This document shows, piece after piece, positions 33,607 to 42,268 of a stretch of 64,000 nt of DNA; the stretch's first letter is position 1, and every line of letters begins with the position of its first letter. Both the position numbers and the translations under genes were made by a program. The stretch lies in the NCBI RefSeq assembly GCF_030294945.1, contig NZ_AP018448.1, forward strand, positions 11,504,501 through 11,568,500, written 5' to 3'. This DNA comes from Streptomyces graminofaciens. Lineage in GTDB: Bacteria > Actinomycetota > Actinomycetes > Streptomycetales > Streptomycetaceae. The notes below the pieces were generated by a model. The model worked only from the letters and a program-made list of their open reading frames with translations. It was not told the origin of the DNA and ran no database searches.

Positions 33607-35057
33607 CAGGAACGCTCCAGGAACGCCTGCACCTTGGCCTTGTAGGGCTCGCGGTCGTAGGACTTCACGTACGCGCCGGCCATGCGGACCGGGTCGCCGA
33701 AGAAGTAGTACTCGTACAGCGCCTGGCGGCTGGAGAACGCGGAGATGCAGGTGTCCCACACGAGCCGGAACAGCTTGACGCGCTCGGGGCCGGTCAGGGT
33801 CGCGGACTGCAGGTACGCCTCGATGTCGGCGGCCGCCGGTCCGTTGATGTCGAGTTCGGTCGGGGTGGCCATCAGGCCGGAGGCGCCGAGCTTGCGCAGG
33901 ATCTGCGGGAAGCGCTGGTAGAGCTTGGGGTAGAGGTTGCGGGCCGCGTTGAGCGGGGCGAAGGCGGGGGTGAGCACGCCGTACTCGTTGACCTGGGCGT
34001 CGGCCTCGGCGGCGCGCAGGAAGGCGCGGAGCATCTCCAGCGTGGTGATGATCTCGGCGATGTCCTCCTGCACGTGCTGGAACTGCTCGATGCCGATGGC
34101 CTCGGTGAGCAGCGTCACCAGGCCGAGGATGTACTCGGTCTTGGCGGTGGTGCGGGTGACGACCTGGTGGGTCATGTGCACCACGGAGGAGGTCTGCGAG
34201 TAGAAGCCGTTGCACAGGTCGGCGTCGCCGATGGCGAAACACCGCTCGTAGGGCACGTGCACGTCGTCGAAGACGACCACGCAGTCCGACTCCTCGAAGC
34301 GCGAGGCGAGAGGGTGGTCGTGGCGCGGGCGGTCGTAGTCGAGGGGCTCGCGGGCGACGTAGCGCAGACCCGGGGCGTCGTTGGGGATGGCGAAGGCGTA
34401 CGAGTACGGCTTGTCCTCGGGAGTGCCGCGCAGCACGGTCGAGGGGAACACCAGCATCTCGTCGGCGAAGGGGGCGATGGTGGCGAGCATGCGCGCGCCC
34501 CGGATCACGATGCCGTTGTCGTCCTCCTTCACGATCCGCGCGGCGAGCTTGCCGCCCGCCTGCTGGGTGCCGGCGACCGAGCGGTTGACCTGCGGCGGGA
34601 TCAGCGTGTGGGTGCACAGCAGGTCCTCTTCGCGGACCTTCTCGTAGTAGCGCAGGATGTTCTCGCCGAAGGCCGGGTTGGCCTGGGCGAACCAGTCGGC
34701 GGCCGAGGCGAGCGCCATCAGCGAGCTGTTCATGTAGTCGCCGGTGCGGCCCAGCATGCCGTTGCTGTGGTCGGCCCACACCTTGAACGCCTTGCGCCGC
34801 TTGACCAGGTCCTCCGGGGTCTTCGGGGTGAGGAAGGAGGTGCCGACCGGCTCGCCGGACGTGGGCGAGGTGTAGGTCAGGACGTCCTTGTGCTCGGCGG
34901 AGTGCTGGAGGTCGTACAACTCGGCGTAGCTGCGCACCACGTTGCGGAAGGCCGGGTGGTCCTGGATGCCGCCGGTGACGGTCTCGCCCTGGATGTGGAC
35001 GGTGGGGCGGGAGGCGGAGAGTCGCTCGAGGTATTCCTTGCCGGTGCGTGCGGCCAT
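33606..35057 (-). CDS. hpaB: 4-hydroxyphenylacetate 3-monooxygenase, oxygenase component
   Basis: This 483-residue FADH2-dependent oxygenase has TGKEYLERLSASRPTVHIQGE at the start, RTGDYMNSSLMALASAADWF near 105, THTLIPPQVNRS near 150, and FSSRQALYEYYFFGDPVRMAG near the end. It ortho-hydroxylates 4-hydroxyphenylacetate to homoprotocatechuate. The ATG at 35057 follows CCAGGAGCACGAAC. It lies 42 bp after hpaC, which supplies reduced flavin. The catabolic assignment is secure because hpaD and hpaE follow in the same operon. Confidence 0.93.
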   Translation of the reverse strand: MAARTGKEYLERLSASRPTVHIQGETVTGGIQDHPAFRNVVRSYAELYDLQHSAEHKDVLTYTSPTSGEPVGTSFLTPKTPEDLVKRRKAFKVWADHSNGMLGRTGDYMNSSLMALASAADWFAQANPAFGENILRYYEKVREEDLLCTHTLIPPQVNRSVAGTQQAGGKLAARIVKEDDNGIVIRGARMLATIAPFADEMLVFPSTVLRGTPEDKPYSYAFAIPNDAPGLRYVAREPLDYDRPRHDHPLASRFEESDCVVVFDDVHVPYERCFAIGDADLCNGFYSQTSSVVHMTHQVVTRTTAKTEYILGLVTLLTEAIGIEQFQHVQEDIAEIITTLEMLRAFLRAAEADAQVNEYGVLTPAFAPLNAARNLYPKLYQRFPQILRKLGASGLMATPTELDINGPAAADIEAYLQSATLTGPERVKLFRLVWDTCISAFSSRQALYEYYFFGDPVRMAGAYVKSYDREPYKAKVQAFLERS

Positions 35058-35099
35058 GTTCGTGCTCCTGGGATGTGCGTGGGCGGGGAGAAGGGCAGG

Positions 35100-35603
35100 T
35101 CAGATGAGGTGTTCGATGCCGTCGGTGGCCTCGGTCGCGGTACCGAATCGGCTCCAGGCGTAGGTGAGGGCGTCACCGTCGCGGTGGCCGAGGTCGGTGA
35201 CGCGGCCGAGGACGAGGGTGTGGTCGCCGCCGTCGTAGGTGCGCCAGGTCTCGCACTCGATCCAGGCCAGTGGATGCGCGAGGCGCGGGACGCGGGCGTC
35301 GGCCGCCCAGCGGGGCTCGGCCGCGCCCTGGACACCGGCGAACTGCCGAGCCAGGGGCTCCTGTTCGGCGCCGAGGATGTTCACGCAGAACGGCCGGTCG
35401 AGCAGCTGGTCGTGGCAGCGGGCGCGTCGGGCGACGCTGATCAGCACCAGCGGGGGCTCGGCCGAGACGGAGGTGAAGGAGTTCATGGTGGCGCCGCGCG
35501 GTCCGTCGTCTCCTTCGTATGTCACGACGGTGACGCCGGTGGTGAAGCGGGACATACAGGCGCGCAGGGCGCCGGGGCTCGGTGGAGCGAGGGCTTCGGG
35601 CAT
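35100..35603 (-). CDS. hpaC: flavin reductase component of 4-hydroxyphenylacetate monooxygenase
   Basis: This 167-residue flavin reductase has FTTGVTVVTYEGDDGPRGATMNSFTSVSAEPPLVLISV and a C-terminal TYDGGDHTLVLGRVTDL, the usual HpaC family landmarks. It reduces FAD with NAD(P)H for HpaB. The ATG at 35603 follows CAAGGGAGTAACCCC; an ATG at 35708 would add 35 non-conserved residues. It is the first gene of the leftward hpa operon and faces a MarR-type regulator. Its length is normal, unlike the extended homologue at 8.7 kb. Confidence 0.92.
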   Translation of the reverse strand: MPEALAPPSPGALRACMSRFTTGVTVVTYEGDDGPRGATMNSFTSVSAEPPLVLISVARRARCHDQLLDRPFCVNILGAEQEPLARQFAGVQGAAEPRWAADARVPRLAHPLAWIECETWRTYDGGDHTLVLGRVTDLGHRDGDALTYAWSRFGTATEATDGIEHLI

Positions 35604-35703
35604 GGGGTTACTCCCTTGGCAAGGCCCGGCCGGGCATCGAGCGGGATGCCCGGCCGCAGTCCGACTGGTGCCGTGAGGGGGGGGCGAATCGTTAGGTAAG
35701 CGG

Positions 35704-35731
35704 ATCAAAGTATGTAATCAATGCTTTGATT
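35704..35731. promoter_or_regulatory. nested inverted repeats, putative MarR/HpaR operator
   Basis: ATCAAAG (35704-35710) and CTTTGAT (35724-35730) form a 7-bp inverted repeat with a 13-base spacer. AATCAA (35716-35721) and TTGATT (35726-35731) form a second, overlapping one. The block is AT-rich against the background and sits 100 bp upstream of hpaC, the spot expected for control by the divergent MarR protein. Confidence 0.6.
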
Positions 35732-35920
35732 AATTCGGGACCGTACCCCCGGGAACCTCGCTTGGGAACCCCCGACGCCGAAGTTTCCGCTCGCCGGAAA
35801 CCTTGCGGGGTGGCGGCCGACACGTCCTTGTGCCACACGGGCCAGGCGGCAGGCGGCAGGCTGACGCCGGCGCAAGGTGGGGGTGAGTGGACGGGCGGAC
35901 GGCTACCGGGGCCTTCGGCC

Positions 35921-35926
35921 TACACT
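35921..35926 (+). promoter_or_regulatory. -10 element TACACT for a leaderless regulator transcript
   Basis: TACACT ends 6 bp before the GTG at 35933 and no ribosome site is present, so the MarR mRNA probably starts at its own GTG. A convincing -35 hexamer was not found. Confidence 0.4.
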
Positions 35927-35932
35927 CCGGAT

Positions 35933-36472
35933 GTGCCCCAGGAGCAGCCGGACAACGAACAACTGGACTTCTGGTCGTTCATCGACCACGCGATCTCGCG
36001 CACCGCCCGGGAGATTCCGGACGTGGACCCGCTCGCCATGCGCCTGGTGCTCACTCTCCACAGGGCCGCGAACATGCTGGTCTATGACCTGGAATCCACC
36101 GTCCATCGACCACGCGGGTGGTCCTGGGCGGGTTTCCGGGTGCTCTTCGCGGTCTGGCTCACCGGGACGGTCGAGGCGAAGAAGGTTGCCGAGCTGTCCG
36201 GAATGAGCCGTGCCGCCGTCTCCGCGTTGGTGGCCACACTGGAGCGGGACGGCCTCCTCTCCAAGGAGCGCGCCCCGCACGACAAGCGTGCCGTTCACCT
36301 GACCCTGACCCCGCAGGGCCGGGCAGCGATCAGTGAGGCCTTCCGCGAGCACAACGCGCGCGAACAGGAATGGGCGGGCTCGCTGAGCAGGGAGGAACAG
36401 GCTACGTTGATCGCCCTGCTCGGGAAGCTGACAGCGCACTCGGTGCACTTCGAAGCACGTCATCGTGCGTGA
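35933..36472 (+). CDS. MarR-family regulator, probable HpaR/HpcR
   Basis: This 179-residue winged-helix protein has the MarR core: AKKVAELSGMSRAAVSALVATLERDGLLSKERAP-type recognition helix and wing, then DKRAVHLTLTPQGRAAI. It is divergent from the hpa operon, matching HpaR/HpcR, which repress homoprotocatechuate genes until the aromatic substrate binds. The GTG at 35933 is preferred since the protein-like sequence begins there (PQEQPDNEQLDFWSFI); the in-frame ATG at 35726 would include the probable operator spacer. Repression of hpa is inferred from layout. Confidence 0.85.
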   Translation: MPQEQPDNEQLDFWSFIDHAISRTAREIPDVDPLAMRLVLTLHRAANMLVYDLESTVHRPRGWSWAGFRVLFAVWLTGTVEAKKVAELSGMSRAAVSALVATLERDGLLSKERAPHDKRAVHLTLTPQGRAAISEAFREHNAREQEWAGSLSREEQATLIALLGKLTAHSVHFEARHRA

Positions 36473-37073
36473 CGGAGCCGACCCTGGAACACTCGGCAGA
36501 CGCCATCAGCACTGAAACGCGCCGTTTCCGAGAGGCCATGGCCCCTTCGTGGGCGCGGGCAGTACTGGTCAAGGACGTCCAGTGAGCTGCCGAGCCCGGA
36601 ACCCTCGTGAGTGACGAAGGGGACGATGGCGGAGTACTGATCTGTGTCAGGCACGGCACCCTTGCCTGGGGCGCGGTGACCCGCACCGTGCCGCACGGCG
36701 TCGAGGACGCCTGTCCGCCCACTGTGTCGGCGACTCGGTCGATGGTCCTCCTCGTACGCTGCGGCCTCGGCTGCCTCCGACGGAAGCCGTGGGCCGAACT
36801 CGGGAGCGCGCCCGCGGTGGTGGCGGAAGGCGGAGAACCTGTCGTGCTGGAACGTCACACCGCCGCTGTCCGACGTGCTCCCGACCCGGGGTCCGCCTGC
36901 GCGGCCAGGCCGGCTCGGAGCCCCATGCGGCCTGGATGAGCAGGCGGGGCACTACGCCTTGAGGCGTCCATCCACCGTGGAGCAGTCGCCCCATGTTTCC
37001 CCTTGTGCGATCGGAGACGAGGCTCCATTATCAGGAATCCTGTTACTTTAACTCTGTAGCGATAGGTTGAGCC
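36473..37073. other. 601-bp stretch without a recognisable gene
   Basis: Several short frames exist on both strands but none has a credible start with family-like sequence. The right end holds the promoter region of the esterase gene, including the small palindrome at 37032. The rest may be worn-out coding sequence. Confidence 0.4.
37032..37042. promoter_or_regulatory. CAGGAATCCTG palindrome upstream of the esterase gene
   Basis: An 11-bp palindrome (centre base unpaired) sits 32 bp before the GTG of the alpha/beta hydrolase in a locally AT-richer block containing TTACTTTAAC. It could be a half-site for a regulator; no adjacent regulator gene is intact. Confidence 0.35.
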
Positions 37074-37964
37074 GTGCCATTCAAGTCCAGAATTCAGGCC
37101 AGAGGGATCCAGCTGCTGCTCGGCCCGATGATGAGCCGCGTGCACAAGGATCTGCGCTTCACCGACATCCCGAAGCGCACGGAATCCATCCGGGTGGAGA
37201 CCGGCGCCGGGCCGGTGACCTGCACCGTCTACCGCCCGTCGGCCGCCGCAGCCCCTGCTCCCGTGTACGTCAACTTCCACGGCGGCGGTTTCGTGGTCGC
37301 CCGCCCCGAGCAGGACGACCACATCTGCCGCTACATAGCAGCCACGGCCGGATGCGTGGTGATCAACGTGGACTACGCCGTCGCCCCGCAGAGGCCGTAC
37401 CCCGTACCCGTCACTCAGGCCTACGACGTCACCGCCTGGGTGGCTGAGAACGGCTCCGCCAACAACTGGGACGGCTCGCGACTCGCCGTGGGCGGACACA
37501 GTGCCGGGGCCAACCTGACCGCCGCGGTCTGCCGCACAGCTCGGGACCGCGGCACCTTCACGCCCCGCCTCCAGATCATCGACTCGGCACCCCTCGACCA
37601 GCTCGCCGACCCCGCCACCAAGCAGTCACCCATTGCCAAGCCCCTGCTCACCCCTTCGCTCATGCGGGTCTTCACCGCCGCCTACGTCCCGGATCCCGCC
37701 GGCCTCGCCCATCCGCTGGTGTCGCCCGGACTGGCCGACGACCTTGCCGGACTGCCGCCGGCCCTGGTCATCACCGCGGAAAACGACCGCCTGCGCGACG
37801 AGGGCGACGCCTACGCCAAGGCCCTGGAGGCTGCCGGCGTTCCGGTCACCCACCGTTGCTTCGAGGGCGTCGACCACTACTTCACCCACACCGGTCCGGT
37901 ACCGGCCGGAAAGGAAGCCATCGATCTGATGGCCACCACCCTGCGCACGGCACTCAGCGACTGA
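37074..37964 (+). CDS. alpha/beta-hydrolase, hormone-sensitive-lipase family esterase
   Basis: This 296-residue cytosolic esterase has the oxyanion HGGG (VNFHGGGFVV, residue about 70), nucleophile elbow GGHSAGANL (Ser about 143), acid region TAENDRLRDEGDAYA and catalytic His in GVDHYFTH. HSL-family members cleave short acyl or aryl esters. The GTG at 37074 lacks a strong ribosome site, but the protein begins naturally there. No pathway context is evident; it stands alone beyond the MarR gene. Confidence 0.88.
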   Translation: MPFKSRIQARGIQLLLGPMMSRVHKDLRFTDIPKRTESIRVETGAGPVTCTVYRPSAAAAPAPVYVNFHGGGFVVARPEQDDHICRYIAATAGCVVINVDYAVAPQRPYPVPVTQAYDVTAWVAENGSANNWDGSRLAVGGHSAGANLTAAVCRTARDRGTFTPRLQIIDSAPLDQLADPATKQSPIAKPLLTPSLMRVFTAAYVPDPAGLAHPLVSPGLADDLAGLPPALVITAENDRLRDEGDAYAKALEAAGVPVTHRCFEGVDHYFTHTGPVPAGKEAIDLMATTLRTALSD

Positions 37965-38104
37965 CGCTGACGGGCTGCGTTGTCGAGAGCCGACCGACAT
38001 GAACCGTGGTGCCCCGCCCATGCGTTCGAGGAGCGGGGCGTGCCGATCGCAGGGCTGCTGGCCACGGCCGAGAGTCGCTGCCTCCGCCCGCATGATGACG
38101 GCCG

Positions 38105-38400
38105 GCGGCGAACCCTGGAGCCCGAGCTTGAAGCCGTCGTGGCTGCGCGCGAAGCCCAGTGCGGCATGGAAGCGGTGCGTGTCCTCGCGCCGCTTGTTGC
38201 TCGTCAACTGGACAGTTGCTCGTCAAGTGGAGAAGCGCGCAGCCACGCGCGCTCGCCCGCGCGATCACGCGCCCCATCAAGGTCCGGCCGGGCCCGCCGC
38301 CTCGCCGGTCCGCGCGGATGCGCACGTCCTCGATCAGGGCCTGCTCGGCACCACCCTGGCCGAGCCCAGGGATATACGTAGAAGGCGCGGAGGCCAGCAT
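38105..38400 (-). pseudogene. GNAT acetyltransferase broken by a 19-bp tandem duplication
   Basis: Read leftward, one frame gives YIPGLGQGGAEQALIEDVRI and ADRRGGGPGRTLM, typical of the GNAT acetyl-CoA-binding region, up to HLTSN at 38215. The next frame then continues KRREDTHRFHAALGF and SHDGFKLGL, the normal GNAT C terminus. Removing one copy of the 19-bp repeat at 38196-38233 restores a single frame. The N terminus is also degraded and no clean stop follows the domain. No start is assigned. Confidence 0.8.
38196..38233. repeat. two tandem 19-bp copies inside the GNAT pseudogene
   Basis: GTTGCTCGTCAACTGGACA is followed directly by GTTGCTCGTCAAGTGGAGA (17 of 19 identical). One extra copy adds 19 bases and shifts the frame. 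Confidence 0.92.
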
Positions 38401-38745
38401 GGTGCTGGACATGGATGTCCCTGACGCCCTCTTCGGCCCAGCCAGGACCGAACGCTGTGTGCAGGTTGGGGCCCGCGGCCTCCAGCGGACGCCGAGCGAG
38501 ACGTCCGCCAGGAAGGCTGATGCTCGACGCACCCTGTCCGGGGTCAGGCGGACGAAGGGCGGTTGCTCGTCGGGAGTCGCGGCGTCGGACGGTGGTCACC
38601 TGCCCTTCCCGGTCACGCCGCAGCGGGCACTGCGAGGCTTCGCCCTGGCGCCTTTCTAGCCAGCGAGGTCCATACCTACGATGGGAAATGAGTGATGGCG
38701 CCGCCCTCGCTCTCACACCGGGGCCGACCGGAAGGTGTGCAGGAC

Positions 38746-39372
38746 ATGGCAAAGCAGCGGGACCGCTGGGCGGAACTGACAGGCGGACAAACTGGTGAGG
38801 AGTACGCCCGACGGTTCGCGCAACTCGCTGAATCAGGCCACGACATTCACGGCGAGGCCGCCTTCTGTGCCGCGCTGCTGAAACCCGCCGCCCGAATACT
38901 CGATGCCGGCTGTGGCACCGGGCGGATCGCGATCCGGCTGGCCGAGCTGGGCCACCACTGCACGGGCGTGGACGTCGACCTCTCCATGCTCGCGGTCGCC
39001 CGTCGCAACGCCCCCACGCAGCATTGGCTCCACGGTGACCTGGCCTGCCTGGACAGCCTCGGTCTGGAACCCGGCTTCGACCTGGCGCTCGCCGCCGGAA
39101 ACGTCATCCCCTTGCTGGCACCCGGCACCGAACCAGCTGTTGTCCGGCAGCTGGCCGCCGTCCTGCGCCCCGGCGGACTGCTGATCACCGGCATGGGACT
39201 GGACGCGGAACACCTGCCATTGCCGGAACCGCCAGTGAGCCTGACGGAATTCGACCATTGGTGCGCGCAGGCTGGACTAACCCTGCGGCAGCGCTTCGCC
39301 ACTTGGGACGGCGACCCTTACCATCAGGGCGGCGGCTATGCCGTCAGCGTGCACGCCCGCCCCATCGACTGA
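38746..39372 (+). CDS. class I SAM-dependent methyltransferase
   Basis: This 208-residue Rossmann-fold methyltransferase has motif I LDAGCGTGRIAIRL near residue 50, motif II GVDVDLSMLAVAR, and VLRPGGLLITGM near residue 145. It uses S-adenosylmethionine; the acceptor is unknown. The ATG at 38746 was chosen because GGAAGGTGTGCAGG precedes it; an ATG at 38692 would add 18 residues. No operon partner is seen: it is flanked by GNAT and TetR remnants. Confidence 0.85.
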   Translation: MAKQRDRWAELTGGQTGEEYARRFAQLAESGHDIHGEAAFCAALLKPAARILDAGCGTGRIAIRLAELGHHCTGVDVDLSMLAVARRNAPTQHWLHGDLACLDSLGLEPGFDLALAAGNVIPLLAPGTEPAVVRQLAAVLRPGGLLITGMGLDAEHLPLPEPPVSLTEFDHWCAQAGLTLRQRFATWDGDPYHQGGGYAVSVHARPID

Positions 39373-39543
39373 GTCCGAGCCCTGCGTGTTGGCTGGTCCC
39401 CTGGACCGCGGTCGTCGCCGGACTCCTCACCGACCAGCAGGCAACCCACCACTCAGGACACCGCTGACAGCCACGTGAACATGATCATGAGAGTGATCGC
39501 CAGGGTGAACACGTCCTCACACCGGCGAGGTCGTCGGCTTCGG

Positions 39544-39850
39544 TCAGGTGGAAAGCGCGGCTTCGAGCATCCGCCGGACCACTGTGGTCAGCTCGGTCAC
39601 ATCGGGCAGCGGGCGGGTCGTGGCCAGCGCGCCGGCGAGCCGGTCGTACAGCAGGCCGTCGGTCCAGGCGACGAGCAGATCCGCTGCCGGCGCCGGCCGG
39701 GGAGCCCCGAGCGCTGCCAGCAGGGCGGTGGCCCGGGACCGTGCGGCGAGGCCCGCGTTCCGCAGGTCGGCACGTAGCTCCGGCCGACGGGCTGCCTCCA
39801 GGCTGAGTTCGAAGCGGGCGGCTTTCGCTCTGTCCCTGCGCAGGGCGGTC
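39544..39850 (-). pseudogene. TetR-family regulator, C-terminal fragment only
   Basis: The conserved-looking part runs from AKAARFELSLEAARRPELRA through APAADLLVAWTDGLLYDRL to ALST and a stop, matching the ligand-binding half of TetR proteins. The N-terminal helix-turn-helix expected upstream (39.85-40.0 kb) is missing in all frames, so the gene is 5'-truncated and cannot bind DNA. Confidence 0.7.
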
Positions 39851-40439
39851 CCCGCCGCTCGCGCGGGCTCGTGACGTGACGCAGGCCATGAGGAATGTTC
39901 AGGTGGTCCACGTCCTCCTTCCGCTTGAGACGCCGTCAAGGACGAAGCACAGACAATGCCGTGGACGAGACGTCAAGCGTCTGCGCTGCGCTGCGCGGCC
40001 GCGACCGGACTGATCCTTGCTCTACGTGTCGATGCGGGCGCCCGGCGTACGGCGTCCGCCCGGGCAGCGGTGACGCTCGCGGCGGCGACCGGGGCGTCGA
40101 TGTGCCCGACCTGTTCGGCCCAGGCGCGTATACATGCGCTGAAGTGGGGTCGTCGACCACCGGGAGCAGAATTCGCCGACCTCGACACTCTCCGTGACTC
40201 GCATCAGATGCGGGAAGCCCGCATCCTGTGCGAGTTGCCAGATAAGCCCCAGGTCAGGCCGATCCGAGGGCTGGCGGCTGCTTTCACCGGTTCGACGGGG
40301 TGGGGTGGTGTGTGAGGTGGTCGGGGAGGGTTCGGGAGTTACAGGACGGGGACAACTCGGTGCAACCGTGTACCACCCGCCCGCGTCTCCGACCGTGCCC
40401 AGCGGGAATGCTGGGCCAAAGTGCGACTGGGAGTGACGA
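39851..40439. other. 589-bp stretch with possible coding remnants
   Basis: No intact gene is supported. A leftward frame near 40170-40270 reads LGLIWQLAQDAGFPHLMRV, which looks protein-like but has no recognisable flanks. The right end should contain the promoter of the following lipoprotein gene. Confidence 0.4.
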
Positions 40440-41171
40440 GTGAACCGATCCAGGGGATGTGCGAGACGGGTGTCCCAGATGGTCGCCGCGGGGCTGATCT
40501 CGGGGCTGGTCGTGGCCTGCGGGCCGAAGGATCTGGCCCCGGGAGAAGCGGCGGGGAGCGGGAAGCCGGGCAAGGCCTCGGAGCCCGCGACCGCCACACC
40601 GGCAAAGACCCCCGACAGTCCGGCGAAGACGCCCGGCACCCCCACCAAGACCCCGTCCCCGAAGCCCAGCGGCACAGCAGCCGGGGGCGGCGCCAAGGCC
40701 CTAACCTGCGAGCAGTTGCAGAACGCGTCCCTGGAAGGCGGAGGGCTGGAGGGGTACGGCATTTCGGGAGCCGCTCTCAGCGGAGGACGTTGGGAGGGCG
40801 CGGACGATGTCGTGATCGAGCTGCAGCCGCAGTGCGCCATCGGTGACGTCACCGGGGACAGCGCGCACGACGCCGTGGGTGTGTTGAAGATTTCGACCGG
40901 GGGCACCGGGAGGTTCTACACGCTGGTGACGTGGCGCAACGACGACGGCACCCCCGTCCCCGCGGCCGCCGCCGAGCTCGGCGACCGCACACCCGTGGTC
41001 TCCATCGACATCGCGTCCGCCGGGGGACCGGGACAGGTGACCGTTGTCTACCGGACACGCGGCGAGGACGATCCGGCGGCCGTCGTCACCCTCACCCGTA
41101 CCGCGGTGTACGAGGTCAGCGAGCCCGCCATGGTTGAGCTGCACCACAGCGACGCCCCGTACACGCCGTAG
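40440..41171 (+). CDS. hypothetical lipoprotein with Pro/Thr/Lys linker
   Basis: This 243-residue lipoprotein has a signal peptide with lipobox LVVAC near residue 27, then about 55 residues of Ala/Thr/Pro/Lys repeats (TPAKTPDSPAKTPGTPTKTP). A 150-residue C-terminal domain with acidic beta-rich character follows (AIGDVTGDSAHDAVGVLKIS). It should be displayed on the cell surface. The GTG at 40440 is preceded by TGGGAGTGACGA. I do not recognise the domain; the DVTGDSAHDAV piece recalls FG-GAP/VCBS-like repeats, but only loosely. Confidence 0.8.
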   Translation: MNRSRGCARRVSQMVAAGLISGLVVACGPKDLAPGEAAGSGKPGKASEPATATPAKTPDSPAKTPGTPTKTPSPKPSGTAAGGGAKALTCEQLQNASLEGGGLEGYGISGAALSGGRWEGADDVVIELQPQCAIGDVTGDSAHDAVGVLKISTGGTGRFYTLVTWRNDDGTPVPAAAAELGDRTPVVSIDIASAGGPGQVTVVYRTRGEDDPAAVVTLTRTAVYEVSEPAMVELHHSDAPYTP

Positions 41172-41337
41172 AAAGACGTGCGCGAGGGACGATGTCCTAC
41201 ACCCGGACGACGCTCTGGAGCTGGACCGTGCCCTGGCCGAGGAGACCCAAGAGCCGAAGGTGCTGCGCCGCGCGGGCAGCGATCGCCGTTCGTTCCGCGG
41301 CACCTTGGTTCACGTCGTGGACAACACCAGCTTCACC

Positions 41338-41463
41338 ACGGCGCCACGCTCACGCACGGCGCCACGCTCACGCACGGCGCCACGCTCACGCACGGCGCCA
41401 CGCTCACGCACGGCGCCACGCTCACGCACGGCGCCACGCTCACGCACGGCGCCACGCTCACGG
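41338..41463. repeat. seven head-to-tail 18-bp repeats
   Basis: Unit ACGGCGCCACGCTCACGC is present seven times; only the last base of the seventh copy differs. All three plus frames stay open through it (for example His-Gly-Ala-Thr-Leu-Thr). The flanks (41172-41337 and 41464-41701) contain no intact gene. One frame before the array reads RSFRGTLVHVVDNTSFTT and one after reads TVVGTSRVTGRVEAG, so the array may lie in a decayed gene. Confidence 0.95.
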
Positions 41464-41701
41464 TCGTCGGGACCTCCCGTGTCACCGGGCGAGTGGAGGC
41501 GGGGGAGAGGGAGCCGCGGGTGAACAGGCCCTCGCGCCAGGCGGGTGGCAGGCGGTGGGCAAGTCATCAACACGGGGGTGGCCGCGGCGGGTTCAACAAG
41601 GCATCGGTGAGGTTGACGGCGAGGACGGCGGCGAGGTGGCGCGAGGCGGCAGGGCCTTCCAACGGACGCCGAAGGAGTCGATGAGGAAGGCCCCGCCGTG
41701 T

Positions 41702-42268
41702 TCACGCCCGCACGGCGGTAATCAGCACTCCGCCCTTGGCCTGGATCTTCAATGTCGTCCCGTCCCACGTCACCGGCAGCGGAAACGGTGTGGTGTCCAC
41801 CGGCGAGCCGGGATCCCCCTGGCCGGCCGATTCGTCGTGTCCCCATTGCAGGGTCAGCGAGGCGCTGTCGGCGACCCTCCCCGGCATCCCTGAAGCGGTC
41901 CAGACGTTGTCCGTGCTGACCTGGTCCAACCGGACCTGAACCCTGTCCCCGGAGAGTTCGAACGAGCCCGTCGTGTCCCCGTTGTCGAGGCTCCACCTGC
42001 GACCCGTGATCTCGATCAGCGCGTATTCGTCGTTGACCTGTCCCTGCGGGGTGAACGATAGGTTCCACGAACCACGCACGAACGCCTCGACAGTCGCCCC
42101 GGCGAGGGTGGCCTTACCGCGCTTGTCCGACGTCGTGGCGCCGGGCCCGCCATCGTCGTTCTTCTTGCCGCACGCGGCGAGCGCGAGACCTACCAGGCCG
42201 AGTCCCCCGTACCTGATCGCGTCCCGTCTCCCGACGATCTTCTGCAGCTGTCTGAACTCTCTCAACAC
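41702..42268 (-). CDS. hypothetical Tat-type lipoprotein
   Basis: This 188-residue protein has a twin-arginine-like signal (VGRRDAIRYGGLGLVGLALAAC) ending in the lipobox LAAC near residue 33. A domain of about 150 residues with beta-rich character follows (AFVRGSWNLSFTPQG, GRRWSLDNGDTTGSFELSGD). It is probably exported folded and lipid-anchored. The GTG at 42268 follows AAGGAGGCACCGCTCA. The function is unknown and no partner gene is clear. The 18-bp repeat array lies just past its stop. Confidence 0.8.
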   Translation of the reverse strand: MLREFRQLQKIVGRRDAIRYGGLGLVGLALAACGKKNDDGGPGATTSDKRGKATLAGATVEAFVRGSWNLSFTPQGQVNDEYALIEITGRRWSLDNGDTTGSFELSGDRVQVRLDQVSTDNVWTASGMPGRVADSASLTLQWGHDESAGQGDPGSPVDTTPFPLPVTWDGTTLKIQAKGGVLITAVRA

